Under the pieces are notes generated by a model. The model did no database searches. It was not told the DNA's origin and was given only the letters and a program-made list of their open reading frames with translations. 64,000 nucleotides of DNA from Gammaproteobacteria bacterium (GTDB taxonomy: Bacteria; Pseudomonadota; Gammaproteobacteria; JACKNK01), in NCBI GenBank assembly GCA_024234895.1, contig JACKNJ010000013.1:20027-84026 (forward strand), in the 5' to 3' direction. Of this stretch, positions 1 to 8,477 are shown one piece after another. Position 1 is the stretch's first letter; every line of letters starts with the position of its first letter. The position numbers were made by a program, and so were the translations under genes.

Positions 1-1688
1 ATGCGGCCCGCGAGAATCACGGCCTCCTCGAGGGAGGGCGCGAAAGCGAGTTCGCCCCGCGTCCTGTGAATGCCGGCGCGGTGCAGCTTGGCGAGCAGGC
101 GCGGTTTCAGGTCGCTGAGGATGATCCGCACCTGCTTGGCGCGCAGGTTATCGATGATCGACTCCAGGGCCATGATCGCGGTCATGTCGAGCATCGTGAC
201 CCCGCCCATGTCGAGGATCACGACGCGGATGCTGGGATTGATCGTGGTGATCACCTTCAGCGCCGTCTGCGCGGAGCCGAAGAACAGCGGGCCGTTGATG
301 TCGTAGACCATCACGCCTTCCGGGATGGTCTGGTCGGCGCCGATGCGGGCGTCACGCGGCAACGGGTTCAGTTCGATCAGGCTGATGCTGCGCTGGATGA
401 AAAGCACCGCCGCCAGCGACAGGCCGACACCGACCGCGATGACCATGTCGAACAACACGGTCAGCAGGTAGCAGGTCAGCAGCACCACCACGTCGGGGCG
501 CGGTGCGACGCGCAGGGTGCGCACGAAGTGGGGGGCTTCGCTCATGTTCCAGGCGACCACCAGCAGCAGCGCCGCCATCGAGGCCATCGGCAGATGGGCG
601 AGCAGCGGCGCGAGCGCGAGGATCGCGGCGAGGATGAACAGCGCGTGCACCACCGAGGACAGCGGCGAAGTCGCCCCGGCGCGCACATTGGCGGCAGTGC
701 GCGCGATCGCGGCGGTCGCGGGGATGCCGCCGAACAGCGGCGCGATCAGATTGCCGAGGCCCTGGCCGATGAGTTCGTCGTTCGGGTCGTGCCGCTTGCC
801 CGACATGCCCTCGGCGACCACCGCGCAGAGCAGCGATTCGATCGCGCCGAGCGCGGCGATGGTCAGCGCCGGGCCCAGCAACTGGCGGACGAGCTTGAAC
901 GACAGTCCCAGCGGCTGACCGTCCGGCCCGGGCTGGTTCCAGGGCAGCGTGAACGTGGGCGGTACCGGCGGGATGCCGTGCCCGCTGATGCCGCCGACAT
1001 CGAACAGGAAACGCGAGCCGATGGTGGCGACCTCGAAGTCGGTCAGGGTCGCCAGAACCCACGCGGTCGCGGTGCCGACGGCAAGCGCGATCAGGTGGGC
1101 GGGAATGCGTGAGCGGGTGCGTCGCCAGGCGATCAGCACGGCGAGCGTCAACGCACCGATCGCCAGTTCGTTCCAGACGAAGCTCGGCAGCGCGGCCGCG
1201 AGGGTGACGACCTTGTCGGTGAAATGGCCGTTCAGCGCGTCGATGTGCAGACCGAGGAAATCCTTGATCTGGAGGGTTGCGATGACCGTGCCTATGCCGG
1301 CGGTGAAGCCGATCGTGACCGGGTAAGGGATGATCGTGACCAGTCGGCCGACACGCGCGAACCCCATCACGATCAGGATGATCCCGGCCATGAAGCCGGC
1401 GGTCATCAGCCCGCCGAGCCCGAATTTCTGCACGATCGGCAGCAGGATCACGACGAAGGCCGCGGTCGGCCCGGAGATGTTCACCCGCGAGCCACCGGTC
1501 AGCGCGATGACGATGCCGGCGACGATCGCTGTGTACAGGCCGTGCTGCGGCGGCACCCCGGTCGCGATCGCCAGGGCCATCGACAGCGGCAGGGCGATCA
1601 CGCCGACGGTCAGCCCGGCCAGCGTGTTGCGCAGCAGGGATGGCGCGGTTCGGTCGTCTTGCCAGGAGGCGCGCAGGGCGGAAAACAT
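1..1688 (-). CDS. SulP-family anion/dicarboxylate transporter, C-terminus cut by window edge
   Basis: Reading the minus strand from the ATG at 1688 gives an open frame of 562 codons that runs off position 1. The first ~430 residues are a chain of hydrophobic helices typical of the SulP (SLC26-like) fold. The end (from about residue 440) is a STAS domain with a VVILDMGGV-type strand and an MLDMTAIMALE helix. The length is close to E. coli DauA (559 aa), so only a few residues are probably missing. The family moves sulfate, bicarbonate or C4-dicarboxylates across the inner membrane; the sequence does not settle the substrate. It is divergent from efpL. Confidence 0.85.
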   Translation of the reverse strand, partial: MFSALRASWQDDRTAPSLLRNTLAGLTVGVIALPLSMALAIATGVPPQHGLYTAIVAGIVIALTGGSRVNISGPTAAFVVILLPIVQKFGLGGLMTAGFMAGIILIVMGFARVGRLVTIIPYPVTIGFTAGIGTVIATLQIKDFLGLHIDALNGHFTDKVVTLAAALPSFVWNELAIGALTLAVLIAWRRTRSRIPAHLIALAVGTATAWVLATLTDFEVATIGSRFLFDVGGISGHGIPPVPPTFTLPWNQPGPDGQPLGLSFKLVRQLLGPALTIAALGAIESLLCAVVAEGMSGKRHDPNDELIGQGLGNLIAPLFGGIPATAAIARTAANVRAGATSPLSSVVHALFILAAILALAPLLAHLPMASMAALLLVVAWNMSEAPHFVRTLRVAPRPDVVVLLTCYLLTVLFDMVIAVGVGLSLAAVLFIQRSISLIELNPLPRDARIGADQTIPEGVMVYDINGPLFFGSAQTALKVITTINPSIRVVILDMGGVTMLDMTAIMALESIIDNLRAKQVRIILSDLKPRLLAKLHRAGIHRTRGELAFAPSLEEAVILAGR

Positions 1689-1819
1689 CGTGATTCATCG
1701 ATGGGTCAAAGCGGCAGGATAGATAACGTAGCGCGTCCCGAAAGCGCCGTCTGCAACTCCTTTTGCGCTGGGGCATGCGGCATACTCCGCGCCCATCTTT
1801 CCCGTTCCCGAGTTCCGTC

Positions 1820-2386
1820 ATGCCCAAGGCCAATGAAATCAAACGCGGCGCCGCCATCGAGGTCGAAGGTGAGCCCTATGTGGTTCGCGATGTCGAGGTG
1901 AAGAGCCCGTCCGCGCGCGGTGCGTCGACGCTCTACAAGTTCCGCCTGGTCAACGCGCGCACGCAGCAGAACATCGATCGCCAGTTCAAGGGTGATGACT
2001 TCCTGAAGGATGCCGACATCACCCGCCGCAAGGTTCAGTACCTGTATGGCGCGGGCGACGAATTCACCTTCATGGACGACGAGGACTACAGCCAGTTCAC
2101 GCTGAACCGCGACGATCTGGAGGATCAGCTCGGTTATCTGGTCGATGGCCTCGGCGGCATCATGGCGTTGCTGATCGATGGCGTCCCGGTGGCGGTGGAA
2201 CTGCCGGCGGCGGTGAATCTGGAGATCGTCGACACCGCGCCGGCGATCAAGGGCGCCTCGGCGAGTGCACGGAGCAAGACGGCCAGACTGAGCACCGGCA
2301 TCGAGGTGCAGATTCCGGAATACCTGGAAACCGGCGAGGTCATACGGGTCAATACCGAAACCGGCAAGTACATGTCGCGGGCCTGA
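1820..2386 (+). CDS. efpL: Elongation factor P-like protein EfpL (YeiP)
   Basis: The 188-aa protein aligns along its length with E. coli YeiP/EfpL, including the SPSARGAS loop and the GIKGASASAR segment of the C-terminal OB domain. I chose the ATG at 1820 because the protein then starts MPKANEIKRG like the family; an upstream in-frame ATG at 1763 would add a non-conserved leader. The loop tip carries Arg33 where classical EF-P has a modified lysine, so no EpmA/EarP modification is expected. The family binds the ribosome E-site region and relieves stalling at difficult motifs such as polyproline. It is probably monocistronic or read with the next gene 51 bases downstream. Confidence 0.93.
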   Translation: MPKANEIKRGAAIEVEGEPYVVRDVEVKSPSARGASTLYKFRLVNARTQQNIDRQFKGDDFLKDADITRRKVQYLYGAGDEFTFMDDEDYSQFTLNRDDLEDQLGYLVDGLGGIMALLIDGVPVAVELPAAVNLEIVDTAPAIKGASASARSKTARLSTGIEVQIPEYLETGEVIRVNTETGKYMSRA

Positions 2387-2437
2387 CCGGCCGGGCTGGC
2401 GGGCGGGATTGGAAGTCAGATTCAGAGTTGATAAGTC

Positions 2438-3724
2438 ATGTTCAAATTCATTCGCAGGCTGTTGTTTATATTGATTCTTATTGTCGTCATCGGCCCCCTG
2501 GTGTTGCTGGTGATGGCAGTCGGCGACCGGCCTGCGCTGACCACCGAGATCCAGTTCACGCCGGACGATCTGGCGCGCGCCAAGGCCCTTGCCGAGGCCA
2601 ACGACCCGCGCAAGATGGAGCCGGGCGAGGTTCACAACCTCACCCTGTCCGAGGCCGACGTGAACCTGCTCGCCAACTACGCGATCGAGCGCTTCGGTCA
2701 GGCCGGGGTGCTGATCGATCTGCAACCGGGTGCGGCCTGGATCCGCGGCACGGCGACGCTGCCGTCAAATCCGGTCGGCGAGTACCTGAATGTCAGCCTT
2801 GAGCTTTACCAGTCGGCCGGTCGCGTGCGGGTGCAGAGCCTCGACATCGGCGACATCCATGTGCCGCGCGTGCTCGCGCAGTGGCTGCTCGACAACGCCG
2901 ATCGCCTCGGCCGCAAGGACGCCGATTACGTGGCCGTGCTGGAAGCCATCAACGGTTACCGCATCACCGCGCAGCACATGATGGTCATGTATCAGTGGGA
3001 ACCGGATCTGGTTAAGCGCCTGGAGGGTCGCGGCAAGGGTGCCTTGATCCCCGAGGCGGACAAGCGCGCCATCGCCGCCTACGCGCGGCGGGCGGCGGAA
3101 ATCTCCCAGGACCCGTATCTCGACGACCAGGCGCCGTTGCTGCGCTTCCTGCAGCCGATGTTCAAGCTGGCCGAGGACCGCACCCGACGCGGCGAGGACC
3201 CGGTGGTGGAGAACCGCGCGCTGATCATGGCGCTGGGTTTCTACGTGAACGGCACCAACGTGGCGCGCCTGATCGGTGTGCCGCAGGACGAGATCGGCGA
3301 GGCGAAGTGGCATGAACTGACCCTGCTCGGTCGCCACGACTTCGCGCAGCATTTCACCACCTCGGCGGTGATCGCCGTGTCCGGCGGCGGCAAGCTGGCG
3401 GATGCGATCGGCCTGTTCAAGGAGGTTGACGACTCCCAGTTCGGTACCGGTTTCTCGTTCAACGACATCGCCGCCGACCGCGCCGGTGTGCGTTTCGGCG
3501 AACTGGCCGTGGCCGGCGAATCGCAGGCGGTAAAGGTGCAGACGATGTTTGCCAACGGGCCGTGGGAGAGCGACTTCATGCCGTCGGTCGACGATCTGCC
3601 CGAATTCCTGTCCGCCGCGCGCTTCGAGGCGGATTACGGACGCATCGGCAGCCCGCGCTACAACGCCGTGGTCGACAAGATCGAGGCGCGGATCGCCAAG
3701 CTGAAACTGCACGCTGGCGGCTGA
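2438..3724 (+). CDS. Membrane-anchored protein of unknown function
   Basis: 428 aa. The N-terminus (residues ~5-28, FIRRLLFILILIVVIG) is a single strongly hydrophobic helix after basic residues, so this is a signal anchor or uncleaved signal. The remaining ~400 residues are soluble, mixed alpha/beta and likely periplasmic. I recognise no catalytic motif. The start ATG follows a GAGTTGATAAG stretch. It lies 51 bases after efpL on the same strand, and no neighbour suggests a role. Coding quality is high (codon usage like its neighbours, long uninterrupted frame). Confidence 0.8.
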   Translation: MFKFIRRLLFILILIVVIGPLVLLVMAVGDRPALTTEIQFTPDDLARAKALAEANDPRKMEPGEVHNLTLSEADVNLLANYAIERFGQAGVLIDLQPGAAWIRGTATLPSNPVGEYLNVSLELYQSAGRVRVQSLDIGDIHVPRVLAQWLLDNADRLGRKDADYVAVLEAINGYRITAQHMMVMYQWEPDLVKRLEGRGKGALIPEADKRAIAAYARRAAEISQDPYLDDQAPLLRFLQPMFKLAEDRTRRGEDPVVENRALIMALGFYVNGTNVARLIGVPQDEIGEAKWHELTLLGRHDFAQHFTTSAVIAVSGGGKLADAIGLFKEVDDSQFGTGFSFNDIAADRAGVRFGELAVAGESQAVKVQTMFANGPWESDFMPSVDDLPEFLSAARFEADYGRIGSPRYNAVVDKIEARIAKLKLHAGG

Positions 3725-3773
3725 TCGGCGGGCCGATCCTCACCGACGTGATCAGACCGCGGCGGGGCGGGTC

Positions 3774-4034
3774 TCAGGCCTCCGGCAGCGTGATCAGGAC
3801 ATGCACCACGGCGGCCACGGCGATCATCGAGTCGTTCGTCAGGAGATAGCGCCAGCCGCGCTGGGCGGCTCGGTCGATGAACAGGCGCGTCAGTATCCGG
3901 ATGTTGGGCACCACGACGATCAGCGCGGTGGTCCAGACGATGAAATGGCCATTCAGCAGCACCCCGTTGTAGGTGCCAAGCAGGAATACCAGGGCGAGTA
4001 GCCAGGCGGCTTCGATATCCAGGTGGGCGAACAT
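3774..4034 (-). CDS. Small integral membrane protein, unknown function
   Basis: 86 aa from the ATG at 4034. Hydrophobic segments lie at about residues 9-25 (AAWLLALVFLLGTYNG), 30-44 (HFIVWTTALIVVVP) and 68-83. The protein is short and compact, with a basic loop (RLFIDRAAQRGWR) between helices 2 and 3. I do not recognise a family. It converges on the unknown gene at 2438-3724 and is divergent from the aminotransferase gene at 4191. Confidence 0.6.
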   Translation of the reverse strand: MFAHLDIEAAWLLALVFLLGTYNGVLLNGHFIVWTTALIVVVPNIRILTRLFIDRAAQRGWRYLLTNDSMIAVAAVVHVLITLPEA

Positions 4035-4190
4035 GCGGGCGGTTTCCGGGTGATCTGACGGGGGCGCGCGGAGATTACCGGGGGAGGGTGCGGAGGTCGA
4101 AATCCATGCATCCGAAATGGGCTTGGCGTGGGACGTTTTGTTATCGTCGTGCGCCGATTCATCAACCAGACCCTTACCCCGAGGCCGACC

Positions 4191-5372
4191 ATGAGCAGCC
4201 GTTCCTTCCATCCTCCCGTCCGCACCCTGATGGGGCCCGGCCCGTCCGACGTGAACCCGCGCATCCTGAGCGCGATGGCGCGTCCGACCATCGGCCACCT
4301 GGACCCGGTCTTCGTGGACCTGATGAGCGAGATGAAGGACCTGCTGCGTTACGCCTTCCAGACCAGCTACGAGCTGACCATGCCGGTGTCCGCGCCGGGT
4401 TCGGCGGGCATGGAGACCTGTTTCGTCAACCTGGTGCAGCCGGGCGACAAGGTCATCGTCTGCCAGAACGGCGTGTTCGGCGGGCGCATGAAGGAGAACG
4501 TCGAGCGTTGCGGCGGCACCGCCGTGATGGTGCAGGACGACTGGGGCCGCGCGGTCGATCCGCAGAAGGTCGAGGAGGCCCTGAAGGCCAATCCGGACGC
4601 CAAGCTGGTTGCCTTCGTGCACGCCGAGACCTCCACGGGTGCGATGTCCGACGCGAAAACCCTGGTCAAGCTCGCCCACGACCACGGCTGCCTTGCGATC
4701 GTCGACGCGGTCACCTCGCTGGGCGGTTCCGAGCTGAAGGTCGAGGAGTGGGGCATCGACGCGATCTATTCCGGTTCGCAGAAGTGCCTGTCCTGCACGC
4801 CGGGCCTGTCGCCGGTCAGCTTCAGTCCGGCCGCGATCGACGCCATCAAGAATCGCAAGACCAAGGTGCAGAGCTGGTTCATGGACCTGAATCTGGTCAT
4901 GGGCTACTGGGGTGGCGAGGGCAAGCGCTCCTACCACCACACCGCGCCGATCAACGGCCTGTACGGCCTGCACGAGGCGCTGGTCATCCTCGAGAACGAG
5001 GGCCTCGAGAATTCCTGGGCGCGCCACAAGCACAACCACGACGCGCTGCGTGCCGGCATCGAGGCGATGGGTCTAAGCTTCGTCGTGCCGGAGGGCGAGC
5101 GCCTTCCGCAGCTCAACTCCGTGACGATTCCGGAAGGGGTGGACGATGCCAAGGTTCGCGGCAAGTTGCTCAAGGATTACAACCTCGAAATCGGCGCCGG
5201 TCTCGGCGCGCTCGCCGGCAAGGTCTGGCGTATCGGCCTCATGGGCTACGGCGCCAACCAGACCAATGTCCTGTTCTGCCTGGGCGCGCTGGATGCGGTG
5301 CTCAGTGGCATGGGTGCGCCGATCGAGCGCGGTGTCGGCGTCGCCGCCGCGCAGCAGGTCTACGCCGGCTGA
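4191..5372 (+). CDS. Class V aminotransferase, alanine/serine-glyoxylate type
   Basis: 393 aa. It has the class V layout of alanine-glyoxylate and serine-glyoxylate aminotransferases: an N-terminal LMGPGPSDVNPRIL signature, a cofactor-binding VDAVTSLGG segment, and the PLP Schiff-base lysine K198 in SGSQKCLSC. The start at 4191 is preferred to the upstream in-frame ATG at 4128 because family conservation begins at the PPVRTLMGPGPS segment. It converts glyoxylate to glycine using alanine or serine in the cytosol. The SYLF gene begins 4 bases after its stop, suggesting co-transcription. The exact amino donor cannot be read from the sequence. Confidence 0.85.
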   Translation: MSSRSFHPPVRTLMGPGPSDVNPRILSAMARPTIGHLDPVFVDLMSEMKDLLRYAFQTSYELTMPVSAPGSAGMETCFVNLVQPGDKVIVCQNGVFGGRMKENVERCGGTAVMVQDDWGRAVDPQKVEEALKANPDAKLVAFVHAETSTGAMSDAKTLVKLAHDHGCLAIVDAVTSLGGSELKVEEWGIDAIYSGSQKCLSCTPGLSPVSFSPAAIDAIKNRKTKVQSWFMDLNLVMGYWGGEGKRSYHHTAPINGLYGLHEALVILENEGLENSWARHKHNHDALRAGIEAMGLSFVVPEGERLPQLNSVTIPEGVDDAKVRGKLLKDYNLEIGAGLGALAGKVWRIGLMGYGANQTNVLFCLGALDAVLSGMGAPIERGVGVAAAQQVYAG

Positions 5373-5376
5373 TCGC

Positions 5377-6066
5377 GTGAAGGCGCTGCTGTCCGCGCTG
5401 CTGCTCGGCGTTGTCGGGCTCCATGCGGGTGTCACGGTCGCGGAGGAAACCCCTGCCCAGCGTCTGGTGCAGGCGGTTTCCGCGCTCAACGAGGTGCAAG
5501 CCGACCTCGGTGCCGCCGTGCCGTTCGCGTTCCTGCAAAGTGCGCGGGCGATCGCGGTGCTGCCGGGGGTGGTCAAGGTCGGGCTGGTGCTTGGTGGCCA
5601 GATCGGCGAGGGCGTGATCAGCGTTCGCGGCCCGGACGATCGATGGGGGCCGCCGGCGTTCATCGAACTCAAGGCCGGCAGCCTCGGCTGGCAGGCCGGG
5701 GTCGAGCAGAGCGATGTGGTGCTGGTGTTTCGGTCCGACGAGGCCATGCGCAAGCTGATCGATGGGAACCTGAATCTGGGTGGCGATGTCGGAATCACCG
5801 TCGGCCACGCCAGCAAGCAGATCGATTCCGCGACCACGATCCGCTACCGCTCCGAAGTGCAGTCGTATGCGCGGGCGCGCGGCCTTTACGCCGGAATGTC
5901 GTTCGAAGGCGCGGACCTGTCACCGAACGTGGACGCCAACGCCTCGCTCTACGGCGCGGAGTTCGCCGACATCATCGCCGGCCAGGCGGGAAGCATTCCC
6001 GGGGCCGCAAGAGAATTCATGAACACACTGGAAAAGCTCGCTCCGGCGGGTGGGACGACACAATGA
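5377..6066 (+). CDS. SYLF (YSC84-like) lipid-binding domain protein, exported
   Basis: The product is 229 aa from a GTG start at 5377, just after the aminotransferase stop. The first ~25 residues (ALLSALLLGVVGLHAG, ending near VAEE) look like a cleavable signal peptide. The body matches the SYLF/YSC84 fold: a VLPGVVKVGLVLGG strand, glycine-rich turns, an NLNLGGDVGITVG segment and a closing YAGMSFEGADLSPN strand. SYLF proteins bind lipid or phosphoinositide in eukaryotes; the bacterial exported members have no settled role. The last codons overlap the CbiX-like gene (ATGA). Confidence 0.8.
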   Translation: MKALLSALLLGVVGLHAGVTVAEETPAQRLVQAVSALNEVQADLGAAVPFAFLQSARAIAVLPGVVKVGLVLGGQIGEGVISVRGPDDRWGPPAFIELKAGSLGWQAGVEQSDVVLVFRSDEAMRKLIDGNLNLGGDVGITVGHASKQIDSATTIRYRSEVQSYARARGLYAGMSFEGADLSPNVDANASLYGAEFADIIAGQAGSIPGAAREFMNTLEKLAPAGGTTQ

Positions 6067-6422
6067 CCGCTCTTCTTCTCGTCGCGCACGGCAGTCGCCG
6101 CGCGGCCTCCAATGACGAAATCCGCGCGCTCACGGACAAACTGCGCGAGCAGGCCGGGGCGCGTTTCGACGATGTGCGTTGCGCGTTCCTGGAACTCGCG
6201 GAGCCATCCATCCCGGACGGCATCGAGCAATGCATTCAGGCCGGTGCGACCGATATCCGCGTGCTGCCGTATTTCCTGTCCGCCGGTCGCCACGTGGCCG
6301 AGGACATCCCGGAGGAGGTCAGCGGCAAACGCGCCGAGCATCCGGGGGTCAGGATCGAGGTCGTGTCCTACCTGGGTCTCGCGGAGTCCATGCCGGCGTT
6401 GCTGCTGTCGATGGCCAGCTGA
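6063..6422 (+). CDS. Small CbiX/SirB-like sirohydrochlorin chelatase
   Basis: 119 aa, the size of the single-domain CbiX-S type class II chelatases. The N-terminal VAHGSRR holds the conserved metal-site histidine. A second histidine lies in LPYFLSAGRHVAEDIP, the other family signature. Such enzymes insert Co, Ni or Fe into sirohydrochlorin (cobalamin, F430 or siroheme). It starts inside the stop codon of the SYLF gene and ends just before a strong terminator, so it closes a three-gene operon with the aminotransferase. No other tetrapyrrole gene is in view, so the metal is unknown. Confidence 0.8.
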   Translation: MTALLLVAHGSRRAASNDEIRALTDKLREQAGARFDDVRCAFLELAEPSIPDGIEQCIQAGATDIRVLPYFLSAGRHVAEDIPEEVSGKRAEHPGVRIEVVSYLGLAESMPALLLSMAS

Positions 6423-6442
6423 GCGTTCGTCACGCGGATGAC

Positions 6443-6487
6443 GAAAACGCCCCCGGCACGGTCGCACGTGCCTGGGGCGTTTTCGTT
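6443..6487 (+). terminator. Rho-independent terminator after the chelatase gene
   Basis: Inverted arms AAAACGCCCCCGGCACG and CGTGCCTGGGGCGTTTT enclose a short loop and are followed by a T-rich tract. It lies 20 bases after the chelatase stop and faces a minus-strand gene; the A-rich 5' arm could also serve the opposite strand. Confidence 0.85.
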
Positions 6488-6532
6488 TGAGCACGGCCTG
6501 TTCTGGACGGCTGTCAGGGCCGCTTCACACGC

Positions 6533-7036
6533 TCACAGTTCAGGTTCGTTTGCCTGCATCTCACGGGCGCGGCGATCGGCGACCCGGTCGTACCCCTTCA
6601 TGCGCAGTTCGGCCAGTTCGTTGGCCTGTTCGTAGGCCTGATTGAGCCAGTCGACACGGCCCTGGGGCGACACGGCTGCCTGCGGGGCGAAGGCCTCGGC
6701 CAGACCGAGAAACATGCGATACGCGGAGAAGTTCACATCGTCCCTGCTGTCCGCACTGCGGTAGGGGATCAGGTGCAGGTAGGTCTGATAGTCCTGTTGC
6801 AGTTCGGCGGCGTAGGCGCGGTTGTAGTAGAGCTGGCTGACGCGACCGGCCGGGCAGGATTCCGCGAGCAGTCGGAGCCCGCTCGGCGGCAGATTGGCGA
6901 TCTCGGACGTGCGTAGCGCGATATCGGCGTTACAGGCGGTCGGTTCCGCCGCCGCCGAGTTGGAGGCAGCCAAGGCGATGGGCAGCGCCAGGGACAGGCC
7001 GAGGGCAAGGGCGATCAGGGGCAGGTGCTTGCGCAT
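6533..7036 (-). CDS. Exported protein of unknown function
   Basis: 167 aa with a clear Sec signal peptide (MRKHLPLIALALGLSLAL, cleavage near residue 23-30). The mature part is alpha-helical, with two cysteines (in TACNAD and ESCPAG) about 30 residues apart that could form a disulfide in the periplasm. Regular helices (YYNRAYAAELQQDYQTYL, NQAYEQANELAELRMKG) suggest a TPR/SEL1-like solenoid, but no clear repeat unit is visible. A good AGGAGG site precedes the ATG. It is divergent from the hupE pair across an AT-rich spacer. Confidence 0.7.
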   Translation of the reverse strand: MRKHLPLIALALGLSLALPIALAASNSAAAEPTACNADIALRTSEIANLPPSGLRLLAESCPAGRVSQLYYNRAYAAELQQDYQTYLHLIPYRSADSRDDVNFSAYRMFLGLAEAFAPQAAVSPQGRVDWLNQAYEQANELAELRMKGYDRVADRRAREMQANEPEL

Positions 7037-7292
7037 GGTGGACGTCCTCCTGCATGGAAAAAAATCCGCTTCACGTCATCCTAGTTTAATAATCGTGTGA
7101 GTCACGACATCGGGTTAGTGCTTTTTGTCTTTTGCATATGCATGAAAAATAAGAGAAATATTTTTGTCATTTTCAGGTTTCCGTTCGCTTCGCCGATCCG
7201 TCATCCATCGGGAGCCGTCACCAGACATCGCCGCCTTTTCAAGCCAGCGTTGGCGGCGTAAGTTGTCCGCTTTCGCATTCGGAGACCATGAG
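7037..7292. promoter_or_regulatory. AT-rich divergent spacer with a 10-bp palindrome
   Basis: This 256-base spacer separates the exported-protein gene (minus) from the hupE-like pair (plus). Positions 7080-7175 are distinctly AT-rich against the GC-rich surroundings and include a perfect TGCATATGCA palindrome at 7133-7142 next to an A/T-rich run. It probably holds divergent promoters and possibly a metal-responsive operator; I cannot match it to a known regulator. Confidence 0.4.
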
Positions 7293-7886
7293 ATGCCCCG
7301 GCATAGCCGCTTGCTTGCCTTGCTGTTCCTCGTCCCGGTTGTCGCGTTCGCGCATACCGATGGCGGCGCGACGGGCTCCGGTTTCCTGAGCGGTCTGCTG
7401 CATCCGGTCACCGGTGTGGATCACGTGATCGCGATGGTCGCGGTCGGTCTGTGGGGCGCGCAGCTGGGCGCGCCGGCGATGTGGATGCTGCCGGTCGCGT
7501 TCCCGCTGATCATGGCGCTGGGCGGTGCGATGGGGGCGGCGGGTCTGCCCTTGCCGGGCATCGAGATCGGCATCGCGCTGTCCGGTCTGCTGCTCGGTCT
7601 GGTCGTGGCCGGCAACGTGCGTCCGCCGCTGGCCCTGGCCGTGGTGCTGGTCAGTTTCTTCGCGGTGTTCCATGGCTATGCGCATGGCGCCGAGATGCCT
7701 GGATTCGCCAATCCGCTGGCCTATGCGGCGGGCTTCGTGATCGCGACCGGCCTGCTGCATCTGTGCGGCATCGTGGTTGGCCTGTTGTGGTCCTGGCCGG
7801 GTGGTGCCCCCTGGGGGCGCTGGGTGGTGCGAGCCTCCGGCGCGACCATCGCGGCGCTGGGTGGCTGGTTCCTGCTGGCGGGCTGA
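7293..7886 (+). CDS. HupE/UreJ-family nickel/cobalt transporter
   Basis: 197 aa. A signal peptide ends AFA just before His21, as in HupE. The family signature HPVTGVDHVIAMVAVG (H37, D43, H44) and a second metal-site motif FHGYAHGAE (H127, H131) are both intact, followed by further membrane helices. HupE/UreJ proteins are inner-membrane secondary Ni/Co permeases that usually serve hydrogenase or urease; neither enzyme is encoded in this window. The ATG at 7293 is preferred because it gives a normal signal peptide. It overlaps the next gene by one base (TGATG). Confidence 0.88.
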   Translation: MPRHSRLLALLFLVPVVAFAHTDGGATGSGFLSGLLHPVTGVDHVIAMVAVGLWGAQLGAPAMWMLPVAFPLIMALGGAMGAAGLPLPGIEIGIALSGLLLGLVVAGNVRPPLALAVVLVSFFAVFHGYAHGAEMPGFANPLAYAAGFVIATGLLHLCGIVVGLLWSWPGGAPWGRWVVRASGATIAALGGWFLLAG

Positions 7887-8467
7887 TGAGCATGCGCTGG
7901 CTGCTGGCAGGCATGCTGTTCCTCCCCGGTATCGCCGCCGCGCACGGCGGTTTCGGGCAGGGCACGCCGTTCTATTCCGGGATGCTGCATGTGCTGCTTG
8001 GCGTCCAGTTCGTGTTGCCGCTGGTCGCGGTCGCGTTGCTGGCCAGTCAGCGTGGGGAGGGCGTGATGCCCAGGGCACAGCTGGTGCTCGGGGCGGCGGT
8101 CGGCGTGGGTGCGGTGATCGGGTTGACCGGCCTCGACCTTGGCCTGATCACGCAGGCCAACCGCGTGCTGGCCATCGTCGCGGGCGTGCTGGTCGCGCTG
8201 GGTCTGGGCTTGTCCGAACGCACCGTGCTGGCGTTGCTCGCTGCGGTCGGGATGTTCTGCGGATACGAGCTGCTGCGTCTGGATGCACCGGACAGCGCGG
8301 TCGTCTGGTTCGTCGGCGGGGTGATGGGCGGCGCGATGATCGTGCAGGGCGCCGTCGCGATCCTGGCGGTCGCGGCCCGTGCGGAATGGGCGCGCGTGGG
8401 GGTGCGGGTGGTCGGAAGCTGGGTCGGCGCGACCGGGCTGATCTATCTCGGGTTCGCCGTCGCGTAA
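7886..8467 (+). CDS. Degenerate HupE/UreJ-like membrane protein
   Basis: 193 aa, translationally coupled to the hupE-like gene. It has a signal peptide ending AAA-H and about six hydrophobic helices with the same spacing as its neighbour. The signature region aligns (GMLHVLLGVQFVLPLVAVALLASQ-type) but only H35 is kept: the Asp-His pair of the first protein is replaced by Gln-Phe, and no FHGxAH motif is seen. It looks like a paralogue that has lost the metal site, perhaps a partner subunit. Part of the alignment is my inference from spacing. Confidence 0.7.
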   Translation: MSMRWLLAGMLFLPGIAAAHGGFGQGTPFYSGMLHVLLGVQFVLPLVAVALLASQRGEGVMPRAQLVLGAAVGVGAVIGLTGLDLGLITQANRVLAIVAGVLVALGLGLSERTVLALLAAVGMFCGYELLRLDAPDSAVVWFVGGVMGGAMIVQGAVAILAVAARAEWARVGVRVVGSWVGATGLIYLGFAVA

Positions 8468-8477
8468 GTCCGCGCGG

